Notes: a model not told the origin generated them from the letters alone. Positions 39,568-49,534 are shown, numbered from the stretch's first letter. The stretch: 64,000 bases of DNA from Hyphomicrobiales bacterium (GCA_003577315.1 QEVK01000012.1:1-64000); one strand, 5' to 3'. Numbers and translations are program-made.

Positions 39568-40131
39568 TCACACCTGCAGGATCTCCGCTTCCTTCTCGGC
39601 CAGCAGGCCGTCGATCGCGGCGATGGTGTCGTCGGTCAGCTTCTGCACCCTGTCGTGCTGGACGCGCGACTCGTCCTGGCTGATGTCGCCGTCCTTCTCG
39701 GCCTTCTTGGCATGCTCCATGCCGTCGCGCCGCACGTGGCGGGCGGCGACCTTGGCCTGCTCGGCATATTGATGGGCGATCTTGACCAGCTCCTTGCGGC
39801 GCTGCTCGTTCAGCTCCGGCAGCGGGATGCGCAGCGTGGTGCCGTCGACGATGGGGTTGAAGCCGAGATTGGCCTCGCGGATCGCCTTGTCGACCGCGCC
39901 GACGAGCTGCTTGTCCCACACCGAGACGGAGAGCATGCGCGGCTCGGGCACGCTGACGGTGGCGACCTGGTTGATCGGCATGGGCGAGCCGTAGGCCGTC
40001 ACCTGGATCGGGTCGAGCAAATTGGCGGAGGCGCGCCCCGTGCGCAGCGAGGCGATGTCGTGCTTGAAGGCGGCGATCGCGCCGTCCATGCGCCGCTGCA
40101 AATCCTTGAAGTCCACTCCGGTGCTGCTCAT
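39568..40131 (-). CDS. frr: Ribosome recycling factor
   Basis: RRF splits post-termination ribosomes with EF-G. The 187-residue protein has the three-helix-bundle and core-domain pattern: [28 protein letters not shown] at the start, then [36 protein letters not shown]. The ATG at 40131 fits the family, and the open frame to 40161 adds a short leader. Middle gene of rpsB-tsf-pyrH-frr-uppS. Confidence 0.98.
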   Translation of the reverse strand: MSSTGVDFKDLQRRMDGAIAAFKHDIASLRTGRASANLLDPIQVTAYGSPMPINQVATVSVPEPRMLSVSVWDKQLVGAVDKAIREANLGFNPIVDGTTLRIPLPELNEQRRKELVKIAHQYAEQAKVAARHVRRDGMEHAKKAEKDGDISQDESRVQHDRVQKLTDDTIAAIDGLLAEKEAEILQV

Positions 40132-40203
40132 CCGATTCTCCGCTGCCGGTCGGGCCGGCATTTCTCGCTTCTCGTTGCCGTCCTTTGCGGTACGGCGAAG
40201 GCG

Positions 40204-40926
40204 TCAGGCGTCGCTGACGATGGTGCAGTGGCCCTCGCCCCGCAGAATGGCGCCGAAGCCGCCTCTCTCATGGATCGAGAAGACGATTATCGGAATGTTG
40301 TTCTCGCGCGCAAGTGCAATTGCTGCCGTATCCATGATTGCCAGCCCGTCGCGGATGACCTCGTCATGGGTGATGCGCTCGTAGCGCCGGGCGGCGGGGT
40401 CGCGCTTGGGATCGGCGGTGTAGACGCCGTCGACCTGCGTGCCCTTGAACAGGGCGTCGGCGCCGATCTCGGCCGCGCGCAGCGCGGCGGCGGAATCGGT
40501 GGTGAAGAACGGGTTGCCGGTGCCGCCGGCGAAGATCACCACCTTGCCCTGGTCCATGTAGGCGGTGGCCTGGCGCTGCGAGAAGCTCTCGCACAGCTCC
40601 GGCATGGCGATGGCCGACAGCACCACGGCCTCGACGCCGAGCTTAACCAGCGAGGTCCTGAGCGCCAGCGAGTTGATGACGGTGGCGAGCATGCCCATGT
40701 GGTCGCCGGTGACGCGGTCGCCGCCGGCCGACGCCACGGCGACGCCGCGGAAGATGTTGCCGCCGCCGATGACGATGCCGACCTCGACGCCCATGGCGCG
40801 GGCTTCGGCCACGTCGGCGGCGATGCGGTCGGCGACGGAGACGTCGATGCCGAAGCCCTGCTCGCCCATCAGCGCCTCGCCGGAGGCCTTGAGAAGAACG
40901 CGGCGAAAGGCGGGCTTGGACGGCAT
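40204..40926 (-). CDS. pyrH: UMP kinase
   Basis: A 240-residue hexameric bacterial UMP kinase of the amino-acid-kinase fold. Motifs: [20 protein letters not shown] (ATP site Lys and Gly), [10 protein letters not shown], and [21 protein letters not shown] for UMP. It makes UDP for pyrimidine nucleotides and UDP-sugars. Gaps of 72 and 102 bases separate frr and tsf, consistent with one mRNA. Confidence 0.97.
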   Translation of the reverse strand: MPSKPAFRRVLLKASGEALMGEQGFGIDVSVADRIAADVAEARAMGVEVGIVIGGGNIFRGVAVASAGGDRVTGDHMGMLATVINSLALRTSLVKLGVEAVVLSAIAMPELCESFSQRQATAYMDQGKVVIFAGGTGNPFFTTDSAAALRAAEIGADALFKGTQVDGVYTADPKRDPAARRYERITHDEVIRDGLAIMDTAAIALARENNIPIIVFSIHERGGFGAILRGEGHCTIVSDA

Positions 40927-41028
40927 GGGATTTCCTCGTCGGTGGATGGCGCGGTGCAGGCGATACACGAAGGGCGCCGCGATGTCACGCGGCGCCCCTC
41001 GATCGATGCGCGGTAGGCGGGCTGGACG

Positions 41029-41952
41029 TCACCCCTTGGCGGCGGCGGCCACCTCGGCGGCGAAGTCGGTCTCTTCCTTCTCGACGCCCTCGCCGAGCGC
41101 GAAGCGCACGAAGCCCGCGATCTTCGCCGGCGCGCCGATGTCCTTCTCGGCGGCCTTGAGCGCGGCCTCGACCGTCAGGTCGGGGTTGATCACGAAAGCC
41201 TGCTTGAGCAGCACGACCTCCTCGAAGAACTTGCGCAGGCGGCCTTCCACCATCTTCTCGATGATGTTCTCCGGCTTGCCGGATTCGCGCGCCTGGGCGG
41301 CGAAGATGTCCTTCTCGCGAGCGACGGCGGCCGGATCGACCTCCTCGGCGGTCAGCGCCAGCGGGTTGGTGGCGGCGACGTGCATCGCCACCTGGCGGGC
41401 GAAGGCGCGCGCGGCCTCCGCGTCGCCCTGCGTCTCGATGGCGACGAGGACTCCCATCTTGCCGAGGTTCTCGGCGACGGCGTTGTGGACGTAGGTCGCC
41501 ACCGCGCCGGCGGGCACGGAAAGCCTGGCCGAGCGGCGCAGGCTCATGTTCTCGCCAATGGTGGCGACGGCGTCCTTGATCGCCTCGTCGACCGGCTTGC
41601 CGCTGGCCGGATGGATCGCGGCGCCCACGGCGTCGCGCGAGCCGTCGGTGCCGAGCGCGGCCTGCGCCACGGCGCGCACGAGCTCCTGGAACGCCTCGTT
41701 GCGGGCGACGAAGTCGGTCTCGGAATTGACCTCGACCACGACGGCGCTGGCGCCGTCGGCGGCGACGCCGATCAGGCCCTCGGCGGCGGTGCGGCCGGCC
41801 TTCTTGTCGGCCTTGGCGATGCCCTTCTTGCGCAGCCAGTCGACCGCGGCCTCGATGTCGCCGCCGGTCTCGGCAAGCGCGGCCTTGCAGTCCATCATGC
41901 CCGCGCCCGTCATGTCGCGCAGTTGTTTGACCTGTGCAGCAGAAATGCTCAT
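41029..41952 (-). CDS. tsf: Translation elongation factor Ts
   Basis: EF-Ts recycles EF-Tu-GDP. The 307-residue protein has the N-terminal UBA-like domain with [18 protein letters not shown] and the core block [24 protein letters not shown]. The two EF-Tu-contacting subdomains follow. The ATG at 41952 is fixed by the [11 protein letters not shown] start. The open frame beyond it is spurious. Downstream of rpsB by 117 bases. Confidence 0.98.
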   Translation of the reverse strand: MSISAAQVKQLRDMTGAGMMDCKAALAETGGDIEAAVDWLRKKGIAKADKKAGRTAAEGLIGVAADGASAVVVEVNSETDFVARNEAFQELVRAVAQAALGTDGSRDAVGAAIHPASGKPVDEAIKDAVATIGENMSLRRSARLSVPAGAVATYVHNAVAENLGKMGVLVAIETQGDAEAARAFARQVAMHVAATNPLALTAEEVDPAAVAREKDIFAAQARESGKPENIIEKMVEGRLRKFFEEVVLLKQAFVINPDLTVEAALKAAEKDIGAPAKIAGFVRFALGEGVEKEETDFAAEVAAAAKG

Positions 41953-42069
41953 TGTCGCCTCTTCAAATCCGTCATTCAAAAGGAGCGGCGCACCGTGGGT
42001 GTCCAGGTGCGCCTGCTTCGGTTCCGTCACTGGGTTCCGTCGTGGCGGCCGCCTCGGCGGCCGGCAGGA

Positions 42070-42864
42070 TCAGGCGTCCTTGCTTTCCCCGGCCGGGGCC
42101 TGGCCGGCTTCCTCGCCGAGCGCCGGCTCGACCGGGGCCTCCTCCGCGGCGCCGATGTCGACGCCGAGCGCGCCCTGCTGGCGGGCGATGCCGTCGATGG
42201 CGGCCTTGGAGATCAGGTCGCAGTAGAGCTGGATGGCGCGCGCGGCGTCATCGTTGCCCGGGATCGGGAAGTCGACCCTGTCGGGATCGCAGTTGGAATC
42301 GACGATGGCGACGACCGGGATGCCGAGGCGCTTGGCCTCCTGGATGGCGATCGCCTCCTTGTTGGTGTCGATCACGAACATCAGGTCGGGCGTCGAGCCC
42401 ATGTCCTTGATGCCGCCCAGCGCCTTGTCGAGCTTCTCGCGCTCGCGCTCGAGGTTCAGGCGCTCCTTCTTGGTGAAGCCCTGTGCCTCGCCGGAGAGCA
42501 GCTCGTCGAGCTTGCGCAGGCGCGAGATCGAGTTGGAGATCGTCTTCCAGTTGGTCAGCATGCCGCCGAGCCAGCGCGAGTTGACGTAGTACTGGGCCGA
42601 GCGGCGCGCGGATTCGGCGACGATGTCGGAGGCCTGGCGCTTGGTGCCGACGAACAGAACGCGGCCGCCGCGGGCCACGGTGTCGGAAACCTGCTTGAGC
42701 GCCTGGTGCAGGAGCGGCACGGTCTGCGACAGGTCGATGATGTGGATGTTGTTGCGCGCGCCGAAGATGTAGGGCGCCATCTTCGGGTTCCAGCGGTGGG
42801 TCTGGTGGCCGAAGTGAACGCCAGCCTCGAGGAGCTGGCGCATGCTGAAATCAGGCAGAGCCAT
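42070..42864 (-). CDS. rpsB: 30S ribosomal protein S2
   Basis: S2 (264 residues) binds late in 30S assembly. Characteristic blocks: [42 protein letters not shown] and [13 protein letters not shown]. The C-terminus carries an acidic Ala/Glu/Pro-rich tail (about 25 residues) of the kind found in other Rhizobiales. The ATG at 42864 has GGAAAGGAAGAA upstream. First gene of the rpsB-tsf cluster, behind a leader of about 180 bases and a promoter at 43050-43078. Confidence 0.98.
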   Translation of the reverse strand: MALPDFSMRQLLEAGVHFGHQTHRWNPKMAPYIFGARNNIHIIDLSQTVPLLHQALKQVSDTVARGGRVLFVGTKRQASDIVAESARRSAQYYVNSRWLGGMLTNWKTISNSISRLRKLDELLSGEAQGFTKKERLNLEREREKLDKALGGIKDMGSTPDLMFVIDTNKEAIAIQEAKRLGIPVVAIVDSNCDPDRVDFPIPGNDDAARAIQLYCDLISKAAIDGIARQQGALGVDIGAAEEAPVEPALGEEAGQAPAGESKDA

Positions 42865-43049
42865 TCGTTTCTTCCTTTCCGGTTCGCCTCCACGGGCCAT
42901 CGACGGAAAGGGCGCTTTCTTTCCTCGCAATTCCCGCGGAAACGTGCTTCGCACCTTTCCCGGAACCGCTTCACGCCCCGCCGCCACCGGAGGTCTTCGC
43001 CGGATTTCTCCCGGTCGCAGACCCAAAGCCCGTGTGTGGAATGAGCGCG

Positions 43050-43078
43050 CATATAGAGGCTGTCGCGGCAAAACGCAA
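43050..43078 (-). promoter_or_regulatory. rpsB-tsf promoter
   Basis: On the minus strand TTGCGT (43073-43078), a 17-base spacer and TATATG (43050-43055). Transcription would start near 43043, leaving a leader of about 180 bases before rpsB. Confidence 0.55.
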
Positions 43079-43107
43079 CCGTGTCGCCTGCGCCGGGGCG
43101 AGACGGC

Positions 43108-43953
43108 CTATTGCGTACACCTTTGCGGCGCGTCGAACAGCGACAGGTCGACCAGCGTGCCGCTCATGGAGAAGTCGCCGTAATCCATGACGAGGTCGCG
43201 CGTCACGCCGCTTTCGTGCAGCTTGAAGCTGATGCGGTAGCTCGGCAGCTCCTCGCCGTCGGCATTGGCCTCGCCGAGATCGAAATAGGCCATGTCGACG
43301 GGCCAGAACGCATCCTTGCCCAGCGACGCCAGCGCCTTCAGCTCGGGATCGTTGGCCTTGGCGCGCGCCTCGCGGCCGATGACGACCGTGGTCGTCATCA
43401 CCTTGTCGGCGTCCTCGGAGCCGTCGAACAGCGTGGTCTCGTAGAAGGTCTCGCCGGCCCGCGCTTTGGAAAGCAGCTCCATCAGATGATGGGTGGGAAA
43501 GCGCGTCGCCTCCAGCCGGAACTGCTCCTCCCTGGGCTTTTCCAGCGACACCACGGTCTCGCCGTCGCCGAGCCGGGCCGAGCCTTTCAGCTCGCTGTCG
43601 AGCGTCTCGTCGACGAAGGAGCGGGTGACGAAGCTGAAATTCCGCCCCTCCCCGTCCTCGTAGGTCGTGGTCTGCTGGTCGGTCAGGCGCGAGACCTCGT
43701 CGGTGTCGATGCGGGTGACGAAGCGGAACGTCACCGTGTAGCCGTCGCAGGCGGAGCCGCCGAACTCGTAGACCATGCGGCCGGTGATTCCGGTGATTCC
43801 CGAGCGGTCGGAGGCGCTGTCGAGCGCAAGGTCGTAGACGGCGCGGTGCGGCACGAGCGCGCCGGCCCGCGCCTCGGCGGCGGTGGCCGCGAAGGGCGCG
43901 CAAAGCACGGTCGCAAGGACAAGTTCGGCGGCAAGCGCAGCGCGCATCGGCAT
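43108..43953 (-). CDS. eipB: EipB-like periplasmic envelope-integrity protein (DUF1849)
   Basis: A 281-residue DUF1849 protein with a signal peptide (MRAALAAELVLATVLCAPFAATAAEA). In Brucella, EipB is a periplasmic beta-spiral protein needed for envelope integrity and stabilised by one disulfide. Two matching cysteines are present here, one in GGSACDGY near residue 90 and one near the C-terminus (PQRCTQ). The blocks LVPHRAVYDLALDSASDRSGI and VTRSFVDETLDSELKGSARL fit the family. The start may be 43953 or 43947. It lies just upstream of the rpsB promoter. Confidence 0.88.
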   Translation of the reverse strand: MPMRAALAAELVLATVLCAPFAATAAEARAGALVPHRAVYDLALDSASDRSGITGITGRMVYEFGGSACDGYTVTFRFVTRIDTDEVSRLTDQQTTTYEDGEGRNFSFVTRSFVDETLDSELKGSARLGDGETVVSLEKPREEQFRLEATRFPTHHLMELLSKARAGETFYETTLFDGSEDADKVMTTTVVIGREARAKANDPELKALASLGKDAFWPVDMAYFDLGEANADGEELPSYRISFKLHESGVTRDLVMDYGDFSMSGTLVDLSLFDAPQRCTQ

Positions 43954-44068
43954 TCGTCTCCACGCGGCTGAACCGCAATCTCTATTCACCACAGGGAGCA
44001 TTCGTGGCAGAAGCATGGCGTAGCCGCGCGGCCTCTTTCCCCCCGCGCGCCAGCATAAGGAATAGATC

Positions 44069-44533
44069 ATGGGCGACACAATCCAAAAACGCCTCGAAGC
44101 GCTCGGCGTCACGCTGCCGGCGGCGGCGGCCCCGGCTGCCAACTACGTTCCCTTCGCGCAGGCCGGCAGGATTCTTTTCGTCTCGGGCCAGCTTCCCTTC
44201 TCGGAGGGCAAGCTGGCGGCGACCGGCCTGCTCGGTCGCGACCTCGACACGGCCGCCGGCAAGGAGATGGCCAGACACTGCGCCATCAACGTCCTCGCCC
44301 AGCTTCAGGCCGCGACCGGCGACCTCGAAAGGATTACCCGGCTGGTGAAGATCGGCATCTTCGTCGCCTCGACGCCGGATTTCACCGAGCAGCATCTGGT
44401 GGGGAACGGCGCGTCCGACTTCCTGGCGCAGGTGCTGGGCGAGCGCGGCAAGCATGCCCGCGCGGCCGTGGGCGTCGCCGTGCTGCCGCTCAACGCGCCG
44501 GTCGAGATCGAAGCCATCGTCGAGATCGACTAG
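44069..44533 (+). CDS. RidA/YjgF-family protein
   Basis: A 154-residue RidA-family protein of the longer (YjgH/Rid-like) branch. It has the conserved pieces FAQAGRILFVSGQLPFSEGK, CAINVLAQLQAATGDLERI and the C-terminal VGVAVLPLNAPVEIEAIVEI. The canonical Arg of deaminating RidA (near residue 105 in E. coli) is not obvious at its place, so imine-deaminase activity cannot be assumed. Only 3 bases separate its stop from the GDPD gene, so the pair is an operon. Confidence 0.9.
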   Translation: MGDTIQKRLEALGVTLPAAAAPAANYVPFAQAGRILFVSGQLPFSEGKLAATGLLGRDLDTAAGKEMARHCAINVLAQLQAATGDLERITRLVKIGIFVASTPDFTEQHLVGNGASDFLAQVLGERGKHARAAVGVAVLPLNAPVEIEAIVEID

Positions 44534-44536
44534 GCC

Positions 44537-45247
44537 ATGGCCGACATTTCGTGGCTCACCCGCAGGCCGATCGCCCATCGCGGCTTCCACGACCTGAACC
44601 GCGTGCGCTGGGAAAACACGCTGTCGGCCTTCGACGCGGCCGTCGAGCGCGACTACGCGATCGAGTGCGACGTGCATCTTTCCGCCGACGGCGTGCCGGT
44701 CGTGTTCCACGACAACGTGCTCAACCGGCTGGCCGGGCGCGACGGCTTCGTCCACGACCTGACGGCGGCCGAGCTGGCGCAGCTTCGCATCGGCGGCACG
44801 CAGGACCATGTCCCGACGCTGGCCGAGATGCTGGCGCGGATCGGCGGCCGCGTGCCGCTGGTGATCGAGCTCAAGGGCGTCGAGGGCAAGGACGGCGGCC
44901 TGGTCGCCGCCGTGGCGAAGGCGCTTCAGGGCTATCGCGGCAAGGCCGCGATCATGTCGTTCGACCACTGGCTGGTGCGGCGCTTCGCCGCCGACGCGCC
45001 CGGCATCCCCGCCGGCCTGACGGCCGAGGGGCGCACGATGGCCGACCTCGAGGCGCATTTCTCGATGCTGGCGCACCCGATCTCCTTCGTCTCCTTTTCC
45101 GTGCTCGACGTGCCCAACCCCTTCGTCGCCTTCGTGCGCGACAGGCTCGCCATGCCGGTCATCACCTGGACGGTGCGCAACGAGGAGACGCGCGCGGCCA
45201 CCTTCGCCCATGCCGACCAGATGACCTTCGAGGGCTTCGAGGCGTGA
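44537..45247 (+). CDS. Glycerophosphodiester phosphodiesterase
   Basis: A 236-residue GDPD-fold enzyme without a signal peptide, so likely cytosolic. It cleaves deacylated phospholipids to glycerol-3-phosphate and an alcohol. Active-site pieces are PIAHRGFHDLN (catalytic His), ENTLSAFDAAVERDYAIECDVHLSADGVPVVFHD (Glu/Asp metal ligands and second His) and VIELKG. The C-terminus keeps VITWTVRNEE. Cotranscribed with the RidA gene. Confidence 0.93.
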   Translation: MADISWLTRRPIAHRGFHDLNRVRWENTLSAFDAAVERDYAIECDVHLSADGVPVVFHDNVLNRLAGRDGFVHDLTAAELAQLRIGGTQDHVPTLAEMLARIGGRVPLVIELKGVEGKDGGLVAAVAKALQGYRGKAAIMSFDHWLVRRFAADAPGIPAGLTAEGRTMADLEAHFSMLAHPISFVSFSVLDVPNPFVAFVRDRLAMPVITWTVRNEETRAATFAHADQMTFEGFEA

Positions 45248-45287
45248 GCGCCTTGCATCGCGCCGGCTGCGGCATATCTGGAGCGCC

Positions 45288-46493
45288 ATGAACGACGAAC
45301 GCCACGACCGGGCGAGGCAAGGCGGGGACGGCTTCGTCCTTCGCGCCGTCCAGGGCATGGCGGCCTTTTCCCGCGAGGAGTGGGGGAAGCTCGGCGGCGC
45401 TTCGCGAACCGAGTCGGGAACCGCCTACAACCCGTTCGTCTCGCACGATTTTCTCGCCGCTCTCGAGGAAAGCGGCTGCGCGGTGGCGCGCACCGGCTGG
45501 CAGGCGATGCACCTTCGCCTCGAAGGAGCGGACGGGGCGCTCCTCGGCGCGGCGCCCTGCTACCTCAAGAGCCACAGCCAGGGCGAATACGTGTTCGACC
45601 ACGGCTGGGCCGACGCCTTCGAGCGCGCGGGCGGCAGCTACTATCCCAAGCTTCAGGTGTCGGTGCCGTTCACGCCGGCGACCGGCCCGCGCCTGCTGGC
45701 GCGGCGGGACGCTTCCGGCCCGGCGGCGCGCGCGGCGCTGGCGCAGGGCCTCAAGGCGCTGACCGGGCGGCTCGGCGCATCGTCCGCCCACGTCACCTTC
45801 GCCGCCGACGACGACATCGCGGCACTCGGCGAAGCCGGCTTCCTCCATCGCACCGACACGCAGTTCCACTTCCGCAACGAGGGCTACGGCAGCTACGACG
45901 ACTTCCTCGCCACGCTTTCCTCGCGCAAGCGCAAGGCGCTGAAGCGCGAGCGGCGCGAGGCGCTTGCCGCCGGCATCGAGATCGACTGGCTGACCGGGAG
46001 CGACCTGACGGAAGCCGTGTGGGACGCCTTCTTCGCCTTCTACATGGACACCGGCGGCCGCAAATGGGGCCGCCCCTATCTCAACCGCCGCTTCTTTTCG
46101 CTCGTGGGCGAGCGCATGGCCGACGACATAGTGCTGGTGATGGCGCGGCGCGGCGGCCGCCACATCGCGGGCGCGATCAACTTCATCGGCTCCGACACGC
46201 TCTACGGCCGCAACTGGGGCTGCATCGAGGACCACCCCTTCCTGCACTTCGAGGTCTGCTACCACCAGGCCATCGACTTCGCCATCGCGCGCGGGCTGAA
46301 GACGGTGGAGGCCGGCGCGCAGGGCGAGCACAAGCTGGCGCGCGGCTACCGGCCCGTCACCACCCGCTCCGCGCACCATATCGCCCATCCCGCCCTGCGC
46401 GACGCCGTCGCCGACTACCTGTCGCGCGAGCGCCGCGAGGTGGAGATGGTGGGGCAGTATCTCGACGCGCACGCCCCGTTCAGGAAGGGCTGA
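45288..46493 (+). CDS. FemAB/GNAT-like peptidoglycan- or peptidyl-transferase family protein (DUF482)
   Basis: A 401-residue cytosolic protein of the DUF482 / GNAT N-acetyltransferase-like family. Its tandem GNAT-like halves resemble FemAB transferases. Diagnostic blocks are YNPFVSHDFLAALEESGC at the start, the arginine-rich centre FLATLSSRKRKALKRERREA, and EAGAQGEHKLARGYRPVTTRSAHH near the end. Reaction and acceptor are not known for the family. The ATG at 45288 has GGAG upstream. It runs to within 6 bases of a convergent SMR pump gene. Confidence 0.85.
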   Translation: MNDERHDRARQGGDGFVLRAVQGMAAFSREEWGKLGGASRTESGTAYNPFVSHDFLAALEESGCAVARTGWQAMHLRLEGADGALLGAAPCYLKSHSQGEYVFDHGWADAFERAGGSYYPKLQVSVPFTPATGPRLLARRDASGPAARAALAQGLKALTGRLGASSAHVTFAADDDIAALGEAGFLHRTDTQFHFRNEGYGSYDDFLATLSSRKRKALKRERREALAAGIEIDWLTGSDLTEAVWDAFFAFYMDTGGRKWGRPYLNRRFFSLVGERMADDIVLVMARRGGRHIAGAINFIGSDTLYGRNWGCIEDHPFLHFEVCYHQAIDFAIARGLKTVEAGAQGEHKLARGYRPVTTRSAHHIAHPALRDAVADYLSRERREVEMVGQYLDAHAPFRKG

Positions 46494-46499
46494 CGCGCC

Positions 46500-46829
46500 T
46501 CAGTGCGACAGCGAGCCGGAGAAGAGGTTGATGACCAGCACGCCGGCGACGATGAGCGCCATTCCGATCAGCGCGGCGGCGTCGAGCGGCTGCCTGAACC
46601 ACAACCAGCCGATGGCGGTGATGAAGACGATGCCGACGCCCGACCAGATCGCGTAGATGACGCCCACGGGCAGCACCCGCAGCGGAAGCGACAGGAAATA
46701 GAAGGCGAGCGCATATCCGGCGACCGTGACCAGCGATGGCGCGAGGCGGGTGAAGCCGTCGGACTGCTTCAGCGCCGAGGTCGCGACGACCTCGAAGACG
46801 ATGGCGAGCACGAGAAAGACGTAATTCAT
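46500..46829 (-). CDS. SMR-family small multidrug/quaternary-ammonium transporter
   Basis: A 109-residue four-TM protein. It has the essential membrane Glu at residue 13 in [11 protein letters not shown] and the EmrE-type block [22 protein letters not shown]. Proteins of this type exchange protons for hydrophobic cations or guanidinium, and the branch cannot be settled from sequence alone. The start at 46829 removes a leader present in the longer frame. It stands alone, divergent from a HIT gene. Confidence 0.92.
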   Translation of the reverse strand: MNYVFLVLAIVFEVVATSALKQSDGFTRLAPSLVTVAGYALAFYFLSLPLRVLPVGVIYAIWSGVGIVFITAIGWLWFRQPLDAAALIGMALIVAGVLVINLFSGSLSH

Positions 46830-46920
46830 CGGGGCGCCCCTTGCGCATCGAACCGAGGTTGACGGCGGCGACGCTAGCACCGAAACATGCGCCGACCACC
46901 TTGCAGATCACGAGGAAACG

Positions 46921-47355
46921 ATGAGCCAGCCCGTCTACGACACCGACAACGTCTTCGCGAAGATCCTGCGCGGCGAATTGCCGGCGCACAAGCTCTACGA
47001 GGACGACGACACCTTCGCCTTCATGGACATCATGCCGCGCGGCGACGGTCATTGCCTGGTGATTCCCAAGAAGGCGGCGCGCAACATCCTCGATGTCGAC
47101 ACCGGCAGCCTCGCGGCGGTGGCCGCGACGACGCAGAAGCTGGCGCGCGCGGTGATGAAGGCGTTTTCCGCCGATGGCGTCTCGGTGCAGCAGTTCAACG
47201 AGCCGGCCGGCGGCCAGGTGGTGTTCCACCTGCACGTCCACGTCATCCCGCGTTTCGAGGGCGTCGGCCTGAAGCCGCCGGCAAGCAAGATGGAGGATCC
47301 GGCGGTGCTGGCCGAGAACGCCCGCAAGATCCGGGAGGCGCTGGCCGAAGCCTGA
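46921..47355 (+). CDS. HIT-family nucleotide hydrolase (HinT-like)
   Basis: A 144-residue histidine-triad protein with VFAKILRGELPAHKLYEDDDTFAFMDI at the N-terminus, GHCLVIPKKAARN, and the histidine triad HLHVHVIPRF (residues near 105). HIT proteins hydrolyse phosphoramidate bonds of AMP conjugates. The last third (KPPASKMEDPAVLAENARKIREAL) is a helical extension common in alphaproteobacteria. Cytosolic. Convergent with azlD. Confidence 0.93.
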   Translation: MSQPVYDTDNVFAKILRGELPAHKLYEDDDTFAFMDIMPRGDGHCLVIPKKAARNILDVDTGSLAAVAATTQKLARAVMKAFSADGVSVQQFNEPAGGQVVFHLHVHVIPRFEGVGLKPPASKMEDPAVLAENARKIREALAEA

Positions 47356-47368
47356 CGCGCCGCCCGGT

Positions 47369-47728
47369 CTAGGTGCCGAAGCCGATCAGGTAGAGGCCGG
47401 CGAGCAGCACGGCCTCGCCGGTCAGGATGCCCGCGAGCACGCTGCGGCGGAGCACGAGATAGCCGGCGAAGCCGGCCGCGACGGAGAACAGGCGCATTGC
47501 GACCGGCGCCTCGGCGAGCGAGCCCGAGGGAAAGACGACGAGATTGCCGATGACGGCGGCGACCAGCGCCGTCGCCAGCGCCCGAACGGCCACCAGCGCC
47601 TCGGAATCGTCGGCGATGCGGCCGCCGAAATAGACGCCGAGAAAGCGGAAGCCGTCCGTCGCCAGCCATCCGGCGGCGAGGATGAAGGCGTAGGGCCACC
47701 ACCAGACGTCGAAGGCCGCGAAGCTCAT
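47369..47728 (-). CDS. azlD: AzlD-like branched-chain amino acid exporter subunit
   Basis: A 119-residue, four-TM AzlD-family protein (WPYAFILAAGWLATDGFRFLGVYFGGRI, then AVRALATALVAAVIGNLVVFP). It works with AzlC in exporting branched-chain amino acids. The start overlaps the azlC stop (ATGA), so the subunits are made together. It ends 13 bases from the HIT gene stop. Confidence 0.88.
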   Translation of the reverse strand: MSFAAFDVWWWPYAFILAAGWLATDGFRFLGVYFGGRIADDSEALVAVRALATALVAAVIGNLVVFPSGSLAEAPVAMRLFSVAAGFAGYLVLRRSVLAGILTGEAVLLAGLYLIGFGT

Positions 47729-48510
47729 GCCGCGCCCTCCCCGCCCCGGCGGCGCCCGCGCCGGCCGACGCGATGGAGAAGATAGGCGGCCGTGCCGCCG
47801 ACGACGCCGGCGGCCATGAGGTCGAAGCCCGGGGTCAGCACGTGGAACAAGGGCCCCAGCACCAGGCCGAAGGCCATGGCGAGGTGGCTGGCGCTCTCGC
47901 GCGCCGACCCCCACAGCGAGGTCAGGAAGTAGAGCGGCGTCAGCATCAGCAGCGCCGCCGACAGCGTCGGCGGCAGGCTGCCGGCCACCGAATAGACCAC
48001 GGCCACGACGACCATGTTGACGAGCACCAGCGCGCCGCCCAGGCCGCAATACCAGGCCGTGCGCATCGGGCGCGGCACGGCGCGCATGTGCTCCATCGCC
48101 AGCACCCAGGAGGTGACGGCGACGAAGTGCGACAGGAGATAGAGCACCACGGGGCGCGTCCCGGGCGCGCGCAGCTCGGGCACGATCGACACCACCATCG
48201 GCGTCAGCCGCACCGAGGTCAGCGCCACCGCGAAAGCCGCCGCCGGCAGGCTCGCCCCGGTCATGATCGCGCCGATCAGCACCACCTTGGCCGGCAGCGC
48301 CCAGACGATGCCGGTCATGAACACGGCCTCTCCCAGCGAGATGCCGGCCTCGCGCGCCAGCCCGGCAAAGCCGACGAAGGCGCTCATCAGGATCAGCAGC
48401 GGCACCGAAACGGATGCGCGCACGCCTCGCAGGAACCAGCGGCGATAGTCGCTCGCGCTCGCGGGGCCGGAAGTCTCGAGGTCGGTGGGTCGGCGGTCGG
48501 CGGTTTGCAT
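47725..48510 (-). CDS. azlC: AzlC-like branched-chain amino acid exporter subunit
   Basis: A 261-residue AzlC-family membrane protein with about seven hydrophobic segments. Family pieces are AFVGFAGLAREAGISLGEAVFMTGIVWALPAKVVLIG and AALTSVRLTPMVVSIVPELRA. It has a basic C-terminal tail. The ATG at 48510 (MQTADRR) starts the protein before TM1. Longer frames overlap the PAP2 gene. Partner of azlD. Confidence 0.88.
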   Translation of the reverse strand: MQTADRRPTDLETSGPASASDYRRWFLRGVRASVSVPLLILMSAFVGFAGLAREAGISLGEAVFMTGIVWALPAKVVLIGAIMTGASLPAAAFAVALTSVRLTPMVVSIVPELRAPGTRPVVLYLLSHFVAVTSWVLAMEHMRAVPRPMRTAWYCGLGGALVLVNMVVVAVVYSVAGSLPPTLSAALLMLTPLYFLTSLWGSARESASHLAMAFGLVLGPLFHVLTPGFDLMAAGVVGGTAAYLLHRVGRRGRRRGGEGAA

Positions 48511-48592
48511 CGGCGCGCCCCATATCACGCCGGCGCGGCGCTTGCGACCGGCATTTTCGCCGATGCGCGCGGGGGTGGCGCCCGTCGTCCGC

Positions 48593-49534
48593 TCAGGTCT
48601 GCGGGGTGACGGCGGACGCGGCGGCCGCCCGCGGCTGAAGGATGCGCCCCGCCATCGCCAGCGCCAGCGCGAAGACCGCGACGCCGCCGAGCACGTCGAC
48701 CAGATGATGCCCGCCATGCACCAGTATCGCCGGGATCATCAGCAGGTTGACGACGAGGAAGAACGGGAACAGCCGCCTGTACGGCAGCGTGAACCACACC
48801 GCCATGCAGGCCATGACCGTGTGGAACGACGGGAAGGCGATCAGCCCCAGCGCATCGGTGGGCGACAGGAGCGTCGGACCCTGCACCGCCAGGCGGGCAA
48901 GCTCGGCGCCGTAGGCCGGCCCGACCACCATGCCGAGCGCCTCCACCGTCTCGGCGGCGACCGGGTGGTAGACCGCGGGGCCGAAGCTGGGCGCGACCGA
49001 CCAGATGCCGATGGCGATCAGCGCGCCGAACACGCCGGTGACGAGAAAGCGGTGCAGCGGATCGCGGCGGCCGCCGAACCCGAGGAGCAGGATCACCGCG
49101 ATCAGTTGCGGGAGCGAGCTCAGATAGACGACGCGCAGGAGCGCCCCAAGCGCGGGGTGCCCGGCGGTCGCCGCCACGAGGTCCGGCCAGGAATAGCCGA
49201 GCCGGCCGTCGATGGCCATCAGCGCGACGTCGAGGCGGCTTTCGCCCACCGGCAGCAGCAGGTGGTTGAAGAGCGAGCCGACGATCGTGAACAGGATGAA
49301 GAGCCCGGCCGCCGTCGCGGCCAGCGCGATCTCCTCGCTGCGGCCGCTGCGCCTGTAGGCCAGGCCGAGGGCGGCGGCCGCGAGGCCGATGGCGATGCAC
49401 ACGGCATAGCCGCCCCAGTCCAGCGCCGCCGCCGACCGCGGGATCAGGAAGCCGTTCGCCACGAACAGCAGGGCGATGACGGCCGCAACGATACGCTCGC
49501 CGCGGTGTAGAAGCATGGCCGGTTCCTCGCTCAC
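48593..49534 (-). CDS. PAP2-family membrane phosphatase
   Basis: An up to 313-residue protein with about seven TM segments and a PAP2_3 (inositolphosphotransferase/phosphatidic-acid phosphatase-like) active site: GLIAFPSFHTVMACM and HGGHHLVDVLGGVAVF, the conserved histidines and Asp. It probably removes a phosphate from a lipid or isoprenoid phosphate on the periplasmic side. The start is either GTG at 49534 (MSEEPAM) or ATG at 49516 (MLLHRGE), and the latter leaves a standard N-terminus. Confidence 0.85.
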   Translation of the reverse strand: MSEEPAMLLHRGERIVAAVIALLFVANGFLIPRSAAALDWGGYAVCIAIGLAAAALGLAYRRSGRSEEIALAATAAGLFILFTIVGSLFNHLLLPVGESRLDVALMAIDGRLGYSWPDLVAATAGHPALGALLRVVYLSSLPQLIAVILLLGFGGRRDPLHRFLVTGVFGALIAIGIWSVAPSFGPAVYHPVAAETVEALGMVVGPAYGAELARLAVQGPTLLSPTDALGLIAFPSFHTVMACMAVWFTLPYRRLFPFFLVVNLLMIPAILVHGGHHLVDVLGGVAVFALALAMAGRILQPRAAAASAVTPQT

